A DNA stretch of 64,000 nt. It comes from Clostridia bacterium. GTDB taxonomy: Bacteria; Bacillota; Clostridia; TANB77; CAG-508. A program made the position numbers and the translations under genes. Positions 18,971 through 28,818 of this stretch are shown in pieces. The notes beneath the pieces are model-generated. The model made no database searches. It was not told the DNA's origin and worked only from the letters and a program-made list of their open reading frames with translations. Numbering within the stretch: the first letter of the stretch is position 1; each line of letters opens with the position of its first letter. Location of the stretch: NCBI GenBank assembly GCA_900752335.1, contig CAADUZ010000013.1, forward strand, positions 1 through 64,000. The letters run 5' to 3'.

Positions 18971-20008
18971 TTATCTTCCTTCTGTTTCCCATCCGTCAAA
19001 CATTAGTTGCTCTGGTTCATAACTTGTGCTATCTCTATCTATATTTCTCCAATTTTTTACTCTAGTCAAGAAATAGTCTTCCAATTCCATTGATTGAAAT
19101 CTTCTAAAATTTGCTTTTGTAGCTGATTGCATTAGAAAGTCATATAATTCTTCTGGTGTATGCTCGCTAGCTACTTGTTTTCTACTATTTAGTAGTGATT
19201 GTCGTAACTCTGGTGGAAAGTTAAAATCGGTAAAAGCTGATAAATAATCATATATAAAATTATATGCTTCGTCGTCATATTGCCATACTTTTCTAAAAGA
19301 TTTTGGCCAAATTGGTAAATATGGATTTGTGCCTTCCTCTTTTGCAGTTCGAAGTTCCCATGGTACTTGTTCTATCAAACTTTTAATTTTAGAATATTCT
19401 ATTATGTGTGAATCTATTGGTAAAAATATTTTTGGAAATCTACCATCTTTTAGCATTTGAGCGATTTGACTTACGTCTTCTATTGAAGAAAGTGGTGCTA
19501 CGTCAGACGTACGCATTTTATATTCACTTAATAATTTAGTTAATTCTTCTTGTGCTTCTTCTATTTTACCATCTTCACATACAAGCCACATATCAATATC
19601 TGGTAATCTATTAATAATTTTTCTTGGCTTTAGTCCATCCAAAACATTTGGGCAAGGTTTGCAAATCTTTTTTAAATCCGGCATAGTATCATAATTTCTT
19701 TCTAAACAAGATTTACATTTCCAAATTGATTTTTGTACTGCTTCTCCATCTCTAACTAATTGCCTATTGTATCTAATTTGCTCTTGAATAATTGGTAGAG
19801 TTCCTTCTAAATTTTCATCCAGTGCATAAAAAGGATAGCCTGTTCCAAATGAACCTCTACCCACACTTACCAATGAAGCTATTTTATTAAACACTTCTAT
19901 GTTCCAAAGAATATATCTTCTTTTTAAATCTGTATTTGTTTTTTCAAAAGTCGTAGAAGCTTGTTCTACTTTTTCCGTTATTCCTTTTACTGTAATTTCT
20001 TCACTCAT
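18971..20008 (-). CDS. Hypothetical protein with Cys4 knuckle and DxD nucleotidyltransferase-like motif
   Basis: 345 aa, soluble. A predicted zinc knuckle lies near 97-119: CKSC ... CKPC. It is followed by RLPDIDMWLVCEDGKIEEAQEEL, in which the DID before a hydrophobic strand resembles a minimal nucleotidyltransferase metal site; I hold this as a weak inference. The C-terminal half is helical and Arg/Trp-rich (VKNWRNIDRDS). Family not recognised. It is upstream of the PHP gene by 12 bases, suggesting a linked role in nucleotide or RNA metabolism. ATG with GGGAAATGATT upstream. Confidence 0.65.
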   Translation of the reverse strand: MSEEITVKGITEKVEQASTTFEKTNTDLKRRYILWNIEVFNKIASLVSVGRGSFGTGYPFYALDENLEGTLPIIQEQIRYNRQLVRDGEAVQKSIWKCKSCLERNYDTMPDLKKICKPCPNVLDGLKPRKIINRLPDIDMWLVCEDGKIEEAQEELTKLLSEYKMRTSDVAPLSSIEDVSQIAQMLKDGRFPKIFLPIDSHIIEYSKIKSLIEQVPWELRTAKEEGTNPYLPIWPKSFRKVWQYDDEAYNFIYDYLSAFTDFNFPPELRQSLLNSRKQVASEHTPEELYDFLMQSATKANFRRFQSMELEDYFLTRVKNWRNIDRDSTSYEPEQLMFDGWETEGR

Positions 20009-20206
20009 ATAATCATTTCCCTTACATAAACTATGCTATATATTATAGCATTTTTGGACATTTAAAACAATACATTGCGAATAATATTTCGTTTAATCTT
20101 TACATAATCTGTTAAATGTGGTATCATAATTAGTATGATGCATTTATTTTTAGTCGTTGCTGTAGCAGTGGCAAGCATCAAATCTATTTTAAGGAGGTCC
20201 TTATAT

Positions 20207-20530
20207 ATGGACAGAGGACTATCGGTATATGATCGGCTAGAGCAAAAGGCTGAACTCGGAAGGGTTGAGTGTGAACTCAATCTCTACAAGCGTCAAGCAG
20301 AAAAGCTGCTTAACGAAGGCTTCGCAGTTCAGCGTGGTAACCCTGTCGCCGGCTGGCACGGCCAGTATCGGTGCAAAATCGGTTGGAGATACGCTCTCCC
20401 TCATACCCCAGCATGGGATTTGCTTGAAATCGCCGTTAGCCATAACGACGAACTGAGAGCGTCCATGCAAAACGACGAAGAGTCTGGTCATGTGAACATC
20501 CCCTATGACTCTGGTTGGGCTCAAGACTGA
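20207..20530 (+). CDS. Foreign-looking high-GC small ORF
   Basis: 107 aa starting at ATG 20207 behind AAGGAGGTCC; an earlier in-frame ATG at 20135 would add an unsupported hydrophobic leader. It is soluble, charged, with WHGQYRCKIGWRYALPHTPAWD in the middle (quoted as two parts: WHGQYRCKIGW and RYALPHTPAWD). Base composition is near 50% GC against about 30% around it. It contains two in-frame CGG codons (20234, 20369), a codon otherwise absent from native genes here. No family recognised. It is likely acquired horizontally. If CGG triggers a +1 shift in this cell, it would stop after 10 codons. Confidence 0.65.
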   Translation: MDRGLSVYDRLEQKAELGRVECELNLYKRQAEKLLNEGFAVQRGNPVAGWHGQYRCKIGWRYALPHTPAWDLLEIAVSHNDELRASMQNDEESGHVNIPYDSGWAQD

Positions 20531-20563
20531 TTCATAAGTATCGGAATTCTCACACCTTAAAGA

Positions 20564-20594
20564 AATCCCCCTTGCTATTTGCGAGGGGGATTAT
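20564..20594. terminator. Bidirectional terminator between high-GC ORF and fbp
   Basis: Stem AATCCCCCTTGC / GCGAGGGGGATT with a 5-base loop. The minus-strand side continues TTTCTTT, so it mainly ends fbp. Confidence 0.8.
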
Positions 20595-20595
20595 A

Positions 20596-22548
20596 TTAGT
20601 TATTTTCTCCGATTGTTCCATCTTTATATGCTGACAATAGTCTTTCTAAATCTTTTATTTGATTTATTAGTTCTCTTCCTTTATCAGTATCTTTTATTCT
20701 TTTTCTTTCTACTTTTTCTACAATTTGTATTTCAGAATGTAAATCTGTTTCATTTATTATTGCAGATTCTCTTGAAGTAAATGGTTCATGGGCTACAAGC
20801 GTTAATCCATATGAACTATATCTTAATGTATAGCCTGCTATTCCTGTTGTCTTTTGATATGCTTTTGAAAGTCCTCCATCTATAATAAGTAGTCTTCCAT
20901 TTGCCTTTATTGGGCTTTCTCCTGTTTTAAATTGTCCACATATAATATGACCTTTTTTTATGTCTATTCCAAAGTCTTTTAGTACTTTTTCTGATATTCT
21001 TTCGTCATTTTCGAAATCATAGAATGGATTTTTAATTTCTTCCCATGTTTCTTTTTCAGCTAAATAGTATCTTTCAAATGTTTTCATTTTGTCTTTACAG
21101 AAAATTGGAGAATTTTTACCACACCACAAATACCATAAATAATCTTTTCCATATTCTCTTTTATCAGAGCCTTCTGCTTCAAAATAACCTTCTCTTGCTA
21201 TTTTATCTACATAATCCAAATAGTCTTTTCCAGCCAATGCTCTTCCTTCTACATTCACTGTTACAAACTCGCCAAAGCTACTCATTGGTACGCATCCGTG
21301 TATTAATAAATTATCATTAAATATTTTATATACACTACCTTTAGCATATAAGAATTGAACATGTCTTTGTAATTTTTCGCTGTTTTTGAAAGATTTTGTA
21401 AGCTTTCTTACTACTTCCGCTTCTGCCTCACTTAACTCATATGGATTTTCTGGATTTATTGTTGGAAAATAATTATCAAGCAATTTATATTCTTTACCAT
21501 TTATCTTAATTGTGCCATTTTCATAATCTATTTTATCTAGTAACAGTCTATCTTCCATATAAAATTCAGGATGCTTTTTAATAATCTGTCCTTCTAATTT
21601 TAACTGAATGATGGCTGCTGCTTGTTGTGTTTTTGCCATTACAATTTGGTCAAACCTGCTATCTTTTTCATTTATATCTTTAGGCATAAACATTTCAGAT
21701 ACTTCATTTTTATATTCCTTCATTGCAAATTCAGTTATATTTCTAATATTAATTCCGTACCCTTCTTCTAATATGTCTAAATTATTATATCTTGCACAAA
21801 TACGTATTACATTTAAAATACAAGCCTCACTTCCACCAGCTGCACCCATCCAAATAATATCATGATTTCCCCATTCAATATCTATAGAATGATATTTCAT
21901 AAGTTCGTCCAAGATAATATGTGGACCAGGTCCTCTATCGTAAATATCGCCAATTATATGTAAGTGGTCTACTGCAAGCTGTTGTATTAAATTACAAAAT
22001 GCAATAATAAATGCATCTGCTCTTCCTAAAGATATAATATTGTCTATAATTTTATTGTAATATATATTTCTATCATAGCTGTTTTGGTTTGCATGTAAAA
22101 GTTCATCAATTATATATTGATATTCTTTTGGAATTGCCTTTCTTACTTTTGACCTACTATATTTAGAACCCACAACCGTACATACTTTAATTAGCCTGTA
22201 TATAGTTATTCTGTAAAACTCTGCCATGTTTTTTGTATCTTTTTTTATAAGTTCTAGTTTTTCCTTTGGGTAATAAATTAAAGTAGCAAGTTTTCTTCTC
22301 TCTTCGCTTGTCATACTATTCTTAAAAACTTCGTCTATTTTTGCCTTAATAGCACCAGAAGCATTCTTTAAAATATGTGTAAAAGACTCATACTCTCCAT
22401 GTAAGTCACTTAAAAAATGTTCTGTCCCCTTTGGCAAATTTAGTATTGCCTCTAAATTAATTATTTCGGTACATACGCTCTGTATAGTAGGAAATTTTTC
22501 TGATAAAATACTTAAATATTTTAATTCTTCATTACTGTATTTAACCAT
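20596..22548 (-). CDS. fbp: Fructose-1,6-bisphosphatase, class III
   Basis: Gluconeogenic phosphatase of the Firmicutes-type class III, a metallophosphatase unrelated to class I. The 650 aa have HIIGDIYDRGPGPH (GDxxDRG) near 187 and EWGNHDIIWMGAAGG (GNHD) near 213, then a long C-terminal region with IIDGGLSKAYQKTTGIAGYT and LVAHEPF. The length is typical of the class. It lies downstream of uvrB by 30 bases, probably in one transcript, and ends at a strong terminator. Confidence 0.95.
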   Translation of the reverse strand: MVKYSNEELKYLSILSEKFPTIQSVCTEIINLEAILNLPKGTEHFLSDLHGEYESFTHILKNASGAIKAKIDEVFKNSMTSEERRKLATLIYYPKEKLELIKKDTKNMAEFYRITIYRLIKVCTVVGSKYSRSKVRKAIPKEYQYIIDELLHANQNSYDRNIYYNKIIDNIISLGRADAFIIAFCNLIQQLAVDHLHIIGDIYDRGPGPHIILDELMKYHSIDIEWGNHDIIWMGAAGGSEACILNVIRICARYNNLDILEEGYGINIRNITEFAMKEYKNEVSEMFMPKDINEKDSRFDQIVMAKTQQAAAIIQLKLEGQIIKKHPEFYMEDRLLLDKIDYENGTIKINGKEYKLLDNYFPTINPENPYELSEAEAEVVRKLTKSFKNSEKLQRHVQFLYAKGSVYKIFNDNLLIHGCVPMSSFGEFVTVNVEGRALAGKDYLDYVDKIAREGYFEAEGSDKREYGKDYLWYLWCGKNSPIFCKDKMKTFERYYLAEKETWEEIKNPFYDFENDERISEKVLKDFGIDIKKGHIICGQFKTGESPIKANGRLLIIDGGLSKAYQKTTGIAGYTLRYSSYGLTLVAHEPFTSRESAIINETDLHSEIQIVEKVERKRIKDTDKGRELINQIKDLERLLSAYKDGTIGENN

Positions 22549-22577
22549 ATATTTTTTAATTACCTCTTTTTAATAAA

Positions 22578-24533
22578 TTATATTCCTTTTTCTAATTCTT
22601 TTATCTTATCACGTAATTCAGCTGCCTTTTCAAATTCCATATTGGAAGCATATTTAAGCATTTCGTCTGTTAGTTTATTTATTACTTCTTCTATACTTTC
22701 GTCTTTACTAATATTATATTTAGTTTCCGCTTCTTCCATGATACTTGCTTTAATAGAATCTCTTACTGACTTTTGTATTGTTTTTGGTGTAATTCCATGT
22801 TCTTTATTGTATGCTTCTTGAAGTTTTCTTCTTCTATTTGTTTCAGATATAGCTTTTTCCATAGAATCTGTAAGCTCATCTGCATACATTATAACTTTTC
22901 CATCTGTATTTCTTGCTGCACGTCCTATTGTTTGTATTAGTGAACGCTCTGAACGTAAAAAACCTTCTTTGTCTGCATCTAGTATTGCAACTAATGACAC
23001 TTCTGGAATGTCTAACCCTTCTCTTAAAAGGTTTATTCCAACTAATACGTCAAATTCTCCAAGTCTTAAAGAGCGAATAATTTCCATTCTTTCTAGTGCT
23101 TTTATATCTGAATGCATGTATCTTACTTTTATATCTAGTCCTGCTAAATATGAAGTTAAATCTTCCGCCATTTTTTTGGTTAGCGTTGTAACTAGTACTC
23201 TTTCATTTTTAGCAGTTCTTTCTCGTATCTCTTCTATTAAATCGTCAACTTGATTTTCTACAGGTTTAACTTCAATTTTTGGATCTAATAGACCTGTAGG
23301 ACGAATAATTTGTTCTACTACATTTTCTTTTGAATGTTCTTTTTCATATTCTGCAGGTGTTGCACTTACAAATATTACTTGATTTATTCTATCCTCAAAT
23401 TCATTAAATTTAAGTGGTCTATTATCAAATGCTGAAGGAAGCCTAAAACCATATTTTACAAGTGATTCTTTTCTTGCTCTATCTCCATTATACATAGCTC
23501 TTACTTGTGGAATTGTTGCATGTGATTCGTCTATTAATAGCAAAAAGTCTTTTGGAAAATAATCAAAAAGTGTGAATGGTGCGCTTCCTGGCTCTCTTCC
23601 ACTAATATGCCTTGAATAGTTTTCTATGCCTTGGCAAAATCCTGTTTCCTTCATCATTTCTATGTCGAAGTTTGTTCTTTCCTCTATTCTTTGTGCTTCA
23701 ATTAGCTTTCCATTATCTTTAAAATACTTTATTCTCTCCTGTAGTTCTTCTTCTATTGTACCTATTGCTCTTTCCATCTTGTCTTCTGTAGTAACATAGT
23801 GCGAATTAGGAAATATCATAACATGGTTCCTAGTTGCAATGGTTTTTCCTGTTAATGGATTTATCTCCGATATCTTTTCTATTTCATCTCCCCAGAATTC
23901 AACTCTTATGGCACTTTCACTTTCGTCTGATGGATATATTTCTAAAATATCTCCCTTTGCTCTAAAAGTTCCTCTTTTAAAGTCTAATTCATTCCTGCTA
24001 TATTGCATAGTCACAAGCCTTTTCATTGTTTCGTTTCTTTCCTTTTGCATACCAGGTCTTAAAGAAACAATCATATGTTCGTAATCTATAGGGTCACCTA
24101 ATCCATATATGCACGATACTGATGCAACAATTATTACGTCCCTTGTTTCAAATAAAGCAGCTGTTGCAGAATGGCGAAGCTTATCTATTTCATCATTTAT
24201 AGAGGCGTCTTTTTCTATATATGTATCAGAAGAGGCGATATATGCTTCTGGCTGATAATAATCGTAGTATGACACAAAGTATTCAACATTATTATTAGGA
24301 AAAAACTCTTTAAATTCGGAATATAGCTGTCCAGCAAGTGTTTTATTATGTGCTAAAACCAATGTTGGCTTTTGCACTTGCTGTATAATATTGGCCATAG
24401 TAAAGGTTTTTCCAGAACCTGTAACACCAAGTAAAGTCTGAAATTTCTTGCCTTGTTTTATTCCATTAGACAAGTATTCTATCGCTTTAGGTTGGTCACC
24501 TGTTGGTTTATAATCTGATACTAATTTGAACAT
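22578..24533 (-). CDS. uvrB: Excinuclease ABC subunit B
   Basis: Damage-verification helicase-like subunit of nucleotide excision repair. The 651 aa include Walker A GVTGSGKTFTMANI near 38-51, the beta-hairpin YYDYYQPEAYI near 93, DESH (LLIDESHATIPQ) near 335, motif VI QTIGRAARNTDGK, and the C-terminal UVR motif MEFEKAAELRDKIKELE that contacts UvrC. ATG with GGAGGAAATATG overlapping context upstream. It is complete and has no CGG codon. Confidence 0.97.
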   Translation of the reverse strand: MFKLVSDYKPTGDQPKAIEYLSNGIKQGKKFQTLLGVTGSGKTFTMANIIQQVQKPTLVLAHNKTLAGQLYSEFKEFFPNNNVEYFVSYYDYYQPEAYIASSDTYIEKDASINDEIDKLRHSATAALFETRDVIIVASVSCIYGLGDPIDYEHMIVSLRPGMQKERNETMKRLVTMQYSRNELDFKRGTFRAKGDILEIYPSDESESAIRVEFWGDEIEKISEINPLTGKTIATRNHVMIFPNSHYVTTEDKMERAIGTIEEELQERIKYFKDNGKLIEAQRIEERTNFDIEMMKETGFCQGIENYSRHISGREPGSAPFTLFDYFPKDFLLLIDESHATIPQVRAMYNGDRARKESLVKYGFRLPSAFDNRPLKFNEFEDRINQVIFVSATPAEYEKEHSKENVVEQIIRPTGLLDPKIEVKPVENQVDDLIEEIRERTAKNERVLVTTLTKKMAEDLTSYLAGLDIKVRYMHSDIKALERMEIIRSLRLGEFDVLVGINLLREGLDIPEVSLVAILDADKEGFLRSERSLIQTIGRAARNTDGKVIMYADELTDSMEKAISETNRRRKLQEAYNKEHGITPKTIQKSVRDSIKASIMEEAETKYNISKDESIEEVINKLTDEMLKYASNMEFEKAAELRDKIKELEKGI

Positions 24534-24689
24534 ATTTCCTCCTAAATTCTCATTACAACATACTATTATTTATACCATATTTTCGCTAAAAACACAAGAA
24601 ATTACTTTTTCATTTTGCTATATTATCCGTCATTTTATATATAATTTTTATTTTTTTGCATATACTATTTATACAAGGAGTTGATAGAA

Positions 24690-25592
24690 GTGTTTAATAA
24701 TTATCCAGAAATTCCGTATGTGGGATATAAAGACGAAAATATACGAACACCAATTACATTTCCAGCACAGCATCAAGCTTTTCAACCAGGGATGGAATAT
24801 GAAATGAAGCCGGCACCAATTTTTGATAATCCAAATTACGTTCCTAGTGGTAAGCTTAAAGATAAGGTTGTAATAATTTCAGGTGGAGATAGTGGAATTG
24901 GTCGTGCTATTAGTTTATTATTTGCAAAAGAAGGAGCAAATATAGTAATTAGCTATTTAAATGAACAAGAAGATGCAAATTATACAAAAAAACTTGTAGA
25001 AGGCTGTGGAAGGAAATGTGTATTAATCCCTGGCGATTTAAGGGATGAGAATTTATCGCCATATATAGCAGATACCACAATGAAATGTTTTGGCAAGATA
25101 GACATATTAATTAATAATTGTGGCGTACAATTTCCACAAAATAGCATATTGGATATAAGCAATAAACAATTAAGAGATACTTTTGAAACAAATATTTTTA
25201 CATTTTTCTATTTGACTAAAGCTGTACTTCCCCATATGAAAGCTAATAGCAGCATTATAAATACAACGTCCATTACTGCATTTGACGGAAAAAAGAATTT
25301 AATTGATTATTCTGCTACAAAAGGTGCTATTACTGTATTTACTAAATCACTTGCATTATCTCTTGCTGACCAAAAAATACGTGTTAATGCAGTTGCTCCA
25401 GGTCCTATTTGGACACCTCTTATTCCTTCTTCTTTTAATGAACAAGAAGTTGAGATTTTTGGTACGGAAACTCCTTTAAAAAGAGCCGGTCAGCCTTTTG
25501 AACTTGCCCCTGCATATTTGTATCTTGCTTCTGACGATTCCAGATATGTTACTGGTCAAATTATACATGTAAATGGAGGTACAATAGTATAG
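24690..25592 (+). CDS. SDR family NAD(P)-dependent oxidoreductase
   Basis: 300 aa short-chain dehydrogenase of the YghA/YhxC branch, with the N-terminal 45-residue extension typical of it (PAQHQAFQPGMEYEM). The cofactor motif is SGGDSGIGRA, the structural NNCG replaces NNAG (LINNCGVQF), and the catalytic set is Ser (INTTSITAF) with YSATKGA. The C-terminus has NAVAPGPIWTPL and YVTGQIIHVNGGT. I start at GTG 24690 because AAGGAG is 9 bases upstream, while TTG 24681 touches it. Substrate unknown. Confidence 0.9.
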   Translation: MFNNYPEIPYVGYKDENIRTPITFPAQHQAFQPGMEYEMKPAPIFDNPNYVPSGKLKDKVVIISGGDSGIGRAISLLFAKEGANIVISYLNEQEDANYTKKLVEGCGRKCVLIPGDLRDENLSPYIADTTMKCFGKIDILINNCGVQFPQNSILDISNKQLRDTFETNIFTFFYLTKAVLPHMKANSSIINTTSITAFDGKKNLIDYSATKGAITVFTKSLALSLADQKIRVNAVAPGPIWTPLIPSSFNEQEVEIFGTETPLKRAGQPFELAPAYLYLASDDSRYVTGQIIHVNGGTIV

Positions 25593-25600
25593 CTTGAAAT

Positions 25601-25632
25601 AAAGGAATGGACTTTAGTAGTTCATTCCTTTA
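25601..25632 (+). terminator. Terminator after SDR gene
   Basis: AAAGGAATGGACT pairs with AGTTCATTCCTTT around TTAGT, with one G-T pair and a short T-rich tail TAATTGT. Confidence 0.65.
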
Positions 25633-25656
25633 ATTGTACTCATTTTTCCTCCCAAA

Positions 25657-27033
25657 TTAATATATTATTATTGGTATTGAAGTATCTATGTAGCTGTATA
25701 TCGTAGAAGCGGCCCAATATGGTAGGTTTACACAACCATGCGATCCATTTGTCATGTATATATTTCCACCAAAGCTGTATCTCCAGCTTGCATCATGAAA
25801 GCCAATTCCTCCATTAAATGGCATCCAATAAGTTACTGGTGACGAATATGTACTTCCATCTGCATTATACCCTTCAAGTGTAGCATTCATTGTTTTGTAT
25901 GTTAAATAGTAGATTCCTGCTGGCGTTGAATAGCCTGTTGCCACATTTCCTGTAACGCATGGTGAATCCACAACACATTCTCCATCTACGTACATCCACA
26001 CATTTTGTCTTGATAAATCTAATTCTACATAAGTGTTTATGTTTAAGTAATCTGGCAAAGAGTCATATATTACTTCTAATTTTGTACTTTTTTTACTTTC
26101 TAATTGTTTTGTTAATCTTTCTATTTCTTTTTCTTTATTAATTGTTGCATAAGTTGCTCTTCCAAATGGTACAGATATTGTTCCTAGACCTGTTGCATTA
26201 AACTGTGTAGAAGTTAATTGATATTTTGCCTTTTTAGCAAGTTTATCTACAAATTTAGTAGCATTTTTCTTTATATCTATGCTATATTCTCCTTTGTCAT
26301 TTTTAGTTACCCAGTCTTTCATTGTTTTTGCATCTAGTCTATATATTTCTCCATCGTATAGTTCATATTCTATCGTGGTTTTAAGCGTATCATTTATATC
26401 TTTCATTTGCTCTTTTAAAGCTACACTGTTTGAAGTTATTTTAGGAGTTATGTCTGTTACCTCTCTAAAATCTATAACAGTTTGCCCACTTTTTAGTGAA
26501 TTTAATAAATAATTATATGCATCTTCAATAGTTAGCTTATTTCCATAAGTTTCTTTTTCTATGTAATATTCCTGTTTTGTATCGTCCCATTCCAAATATG
26601 CATTTTTAGGCTCTTTATTGCTATTATCGTTTGCAAATACCGCTAATGATTCTAAATATTTTTTTGCCTTTTTCTCATCTATTTTGTATAAATCCGTCAT
26701 TATGTATTCGTTTTTGTTTGTATCTTTTTGCTCTGATAAAGCCCCTTTTAAAGAACTTGTATCATTTACCTGAATATCAAAATATGCTCCGAGGCATGTA
26801 TATTCTTTATCTTCTGCAAATAGCATTGTTATTGTAGTATTATTCATTGTTTTTTCTAGCTTTTTTTCTGCATCATTTATATTTAAAAAAGAGCAATCTA
26901 TACCATTTATAATGGTAGAATATTTAAACGTGTCTTTTATAAATACACGTGTTAATAGAAATATTAAAAATATTATTACAATACATATTAAAACAACTAT
27001 ATTTAAAACTTGTCCTTTTTGCGTTTTTTTCAT
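25657..27033 (-). CDS. L,D-transpeptidase with PG_binding_4 domains
   Basis: 458 aa, membrane-anchored peptidoglycan cross-linking enzyme. A cytoplasmic basic start (MKKTQKG) and a membrane helix (about 9-30) are followed by two VanW/YoaR-type PG_binding_4 repeats (about 35-160 and 165-300). The C-terminal YkuD domain (about 335-458) starts with YVELDLSRQNVWMYVDGE and ends with the catalytic SHGCVNLPY. Such enzymes form 3-3 cross-links in the wall or cortex. It is followed by no partner. A second, shorter family member lies at 59144-60220. Confidence 0.93.
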   Translation of the reverse strand: MKKTQKGQVLNIVVLICIVIIFLIFLLTRVFIKDTFKYSTIINGIDCSFLNINDAEKKLEKTMNNTTITMLFAEDKEYTCLGAYFDIQVNDTSSLKGALSEQKDTNKNEYIMTDLYKIDEKKAKKYLESLAVFANDNSNKEPKNAYLEWDDTKQEYYIEKETYGNKLTIEDAYNYLLNSLKSGQTVIDFREVTDITPKITSNSVALKEQMKDINDTLKTTIEYELYDGEIYRLDAKTMKDWVTKNDKGEYSIDIKKNATKFVDKLAKKAKYQLTSTQFNATGLGTISVPFGRATYATINKEKEIERLTKQLESKKSTKLEVIYDSLPDYLNINTYVELDLSRQNVWMYVDGECVVDSPCVTGNVATGYSTPAGIYYLTYKTMNATLEGYNADGSTYSSPVTYWMPFNGGIGFHDASWRYSFGGNIYMTNGSHGCVNLPYWAASTIYSYIDTSIPIIIY

Positions 27034-27133
27034 CCGTCCCTCAACCTTTATATATATAATCGTTAATATTATAGCATAAAAATTTTAATTGTGAAGAAAA
27101 ATATTATATTTTGTCATTTTTTGTTTTATATTA

Positions 27134-27165
27134 AAAAGATAACCTAGTATATTAGGTTATCTTTT
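27134..27165 (-). terminator. rnpB terminator
   Basis: Minus strand AAAAGATAACCTAA / TTAGGTTATCTTTTT, ending in a T run, 18 bases past the RNase P RNA 3' end. Confidence 0.8.
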
Positions 27166-27182
27166 CTGAATATTTTACAAAC

Positions 27183-27541
27183 AAAGTAAATCTATAAGCC
27201 GGGTTCTGTCTTAAATAGCCATCTATCTAGTACATATATTGCTATATGCATCATGCCACCAATACAAGAAGACTGACGAGCAGCCATTAACCTTCTTTAC
27301 TCGGTGTTGCCCTTGATGGGGTTTACACAAACCTAATATGTCACCATACTAGTGGTAAGCTCTTACCTCACCTTTTCACCCTTACCAAGCCAAAAGCCTG
27401 GCGGTTATTTTCTGTTGCACTTTCCTTAAGGTCGCCCTCACTGGACGTTATCCAGCATCATTGCTCTATAGGGCCCGGACTTTCCTCGTACGCTGCCTTT
27501 CGGCCTTGCTATACGCGGCTATTCGGTTTACTTCTCTACTA
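27183..27541 (-). ncRNA. rnpB: RNase P RNA
   Basis: Catalytic RNA of RNase P, which matures tRNA 5' ends. The minus strand has the 5' conserved block GAGGAAAGTCCGGGC (near 27482), the AGGGTGAAAAGGTGAGGTAAGAG region around P12 (read in parts), and the 3' block ACAGAACCCGGCTTATAG near 27195 that pairs back to the core. Length is about 355 nt. The GAGGAAAGTCC and CCCGGCTTAT signatures are diagnostic. It ends at a strong terminator and stands alone between two protein genes. Exact ends are approximate. Confidence 0.93.
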
Positions 27542-27572
27542 TTTTACTATATTTTTTTGTTATAGTCAAACA

Positions 27573-28400
27573 TTATATACTCTGCAATTCTTGTATCAAG
27601 TTTGAATAATTTATCAAAAAGATTTTCCTATCCATATTATTGCTATCTTCTTCTAATTCATTTATTAATATATATGCTTTGTTTATAATATCTATTCTAT
27701 TAATGTTATTTACCTGATTATTTAACACATTTGCAAATTCATTTTTAGCTTTAGAAATATAATTTTTAGCTTCGCTCCAATTTTCTCTTTCCATTTCAGC
27801 ATAAGAATAAAGTATACACGATTTAGTATTTAATAATGACGTTTTATTATTATCATTATAAAAATCCAAAGCATATTTTGTAAGCAAATTATATAAATCT
27901 GCTGAATTTACTAATGTTTCTAATTCGTTTTTATCTTCGATGCTTTTAGAGATTTTATCCAAAACGTCATTGAATTCTAGTAAATTTTCTTTATTTACAT
28001 TTAATGTGCTCAAATCTATTAAAATACTTGTCCATGCAGAATACAATTCCTGAACTTTTATTTCTATACTATTCCAATTTACTTTATCGGTGTCGTTTCT
28101 TTCCAATATACTGCTAGCAACCGCATTACTCATAGTTATCTTGCTATTTTCTTCTGAATTACTATTCTTTTCTATTTCTTCACTTACTATCTGTGTGTTT
28201 GTATTTGATATGTTGTTTACTTCATTCATTATTAAAATAATATTATTTCCTATATAATTTATTTCTGATTCACATTTAGCCTTTAGAGTACTTATATCAT
28301 TTGCCTTATTTTCTTTTATACTACCATATACAAAATATCCTGTTATTGATAGTATAATTATGAAAAATAGCGTTAATATGGTAATAATGTATTTTTTCAT
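27573..28400 (-). CDS. Hypothetical membrane-anchored helical protein
   Basis: 275 aa with a basic start, one membrane helix (about 5-25) and a long extracytoplasmic alpha-helical region rich in Asn, Glu, Ser and Ile (NNISNTNTQIVSEE). There is no lipobox or catalytic motif. I start at ATG 28400, because AGAGGA precedes it with normal spacing, rather than at 28445, which lacks a site. It is expected outside the membrane as a helical bundle. No family recognised. Confidence 0.7.
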   Translation of the reverse strand: MKKYIITILTLFFIIILSITGYFVYGSIKENKANDISTLKAKCESEINYIGNNIILIMNEVNNISNTNTQIVSEEIEKNSNSEENSKITMSNAVASSILERNDTDKVNWNSIEIKVQELYSAWTSILIDLSTLNVNKENLLEFNDVLDKISKSIEDKNELETLVNSADLYNLLTKYALDFYNDNNKTSLLNTKSCILYSYAEMERENWSEAKNYISKAKNEFANVLNNQVNNINRIDIINKAYILINELEEDSNNMDRKIFLINYSNLIQELQSI

Positions 28401-28529
28401 AAATTCCTCTTTCATAATTTTAATATTTATAGTTAGTATTTCCAAAAAATTTCCTTTTATTCTCTAGTATTTTTATTTTTATATTAACAAATAATAAAAT
28501 TAAAATAGTAATTGATTTTGAGGTTGTTT

Positions 28530-28817
28530 ATGGAAGTTGTTGTAAGATTATATAGCAATAAAAGGAATGAAATTAGCAGATTTTTAAATAGTTTTTTTAA
28601 ATTAAATAATGAAAATGAGTTTATGAATCTATTGGAATGGGAAAAAAAGTACCAAAATCCTGTAGAAATCACAGAAATAATTGGTACTTTTATTGATAAC
28701 AATGATAAATATTCAATTAATATGTGGATTAGCCTTGATAGTGGCGTCTTTATAAATATAAATGATGATAATGCAGATAATGTGATCAAATATATTTATG
28801 AAAGATATCCATATTAA
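28530..28817 (+). CDS. Hypothetical small protein
   Basis: 95 aa, acidic, no membrane segment. It starts MEVVVRLYSNKRNEISRFLN at ATG 28530 behind GAGGT; upstream TTG codons in frame are less likely. The pattern, with a C-terminal SLDSGVFININDDNADN VIKYIY end, suggests a small alpha/beta fold. It is convergent with gpsA, ending one base before it. Function unknown. Confidence 0.65.
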   Translation: MEVVVRLYSNKRNEISRFLNSFFKLNNENEFMNLLEWEKKYQNPVEITEIIGTFIDNNDKYSINMWISLDSGVFININDDNADNVIKYIYERYPY

Positions 28818-28818
28818 A

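Noticed and set aside
20265..20524. Minus-strand ORFs opposite the high-GC gene
   Set aside because: They lack ribosome-binding sites, whereas the plus-strand ORF has AAGGAGGT and a plausible protein.
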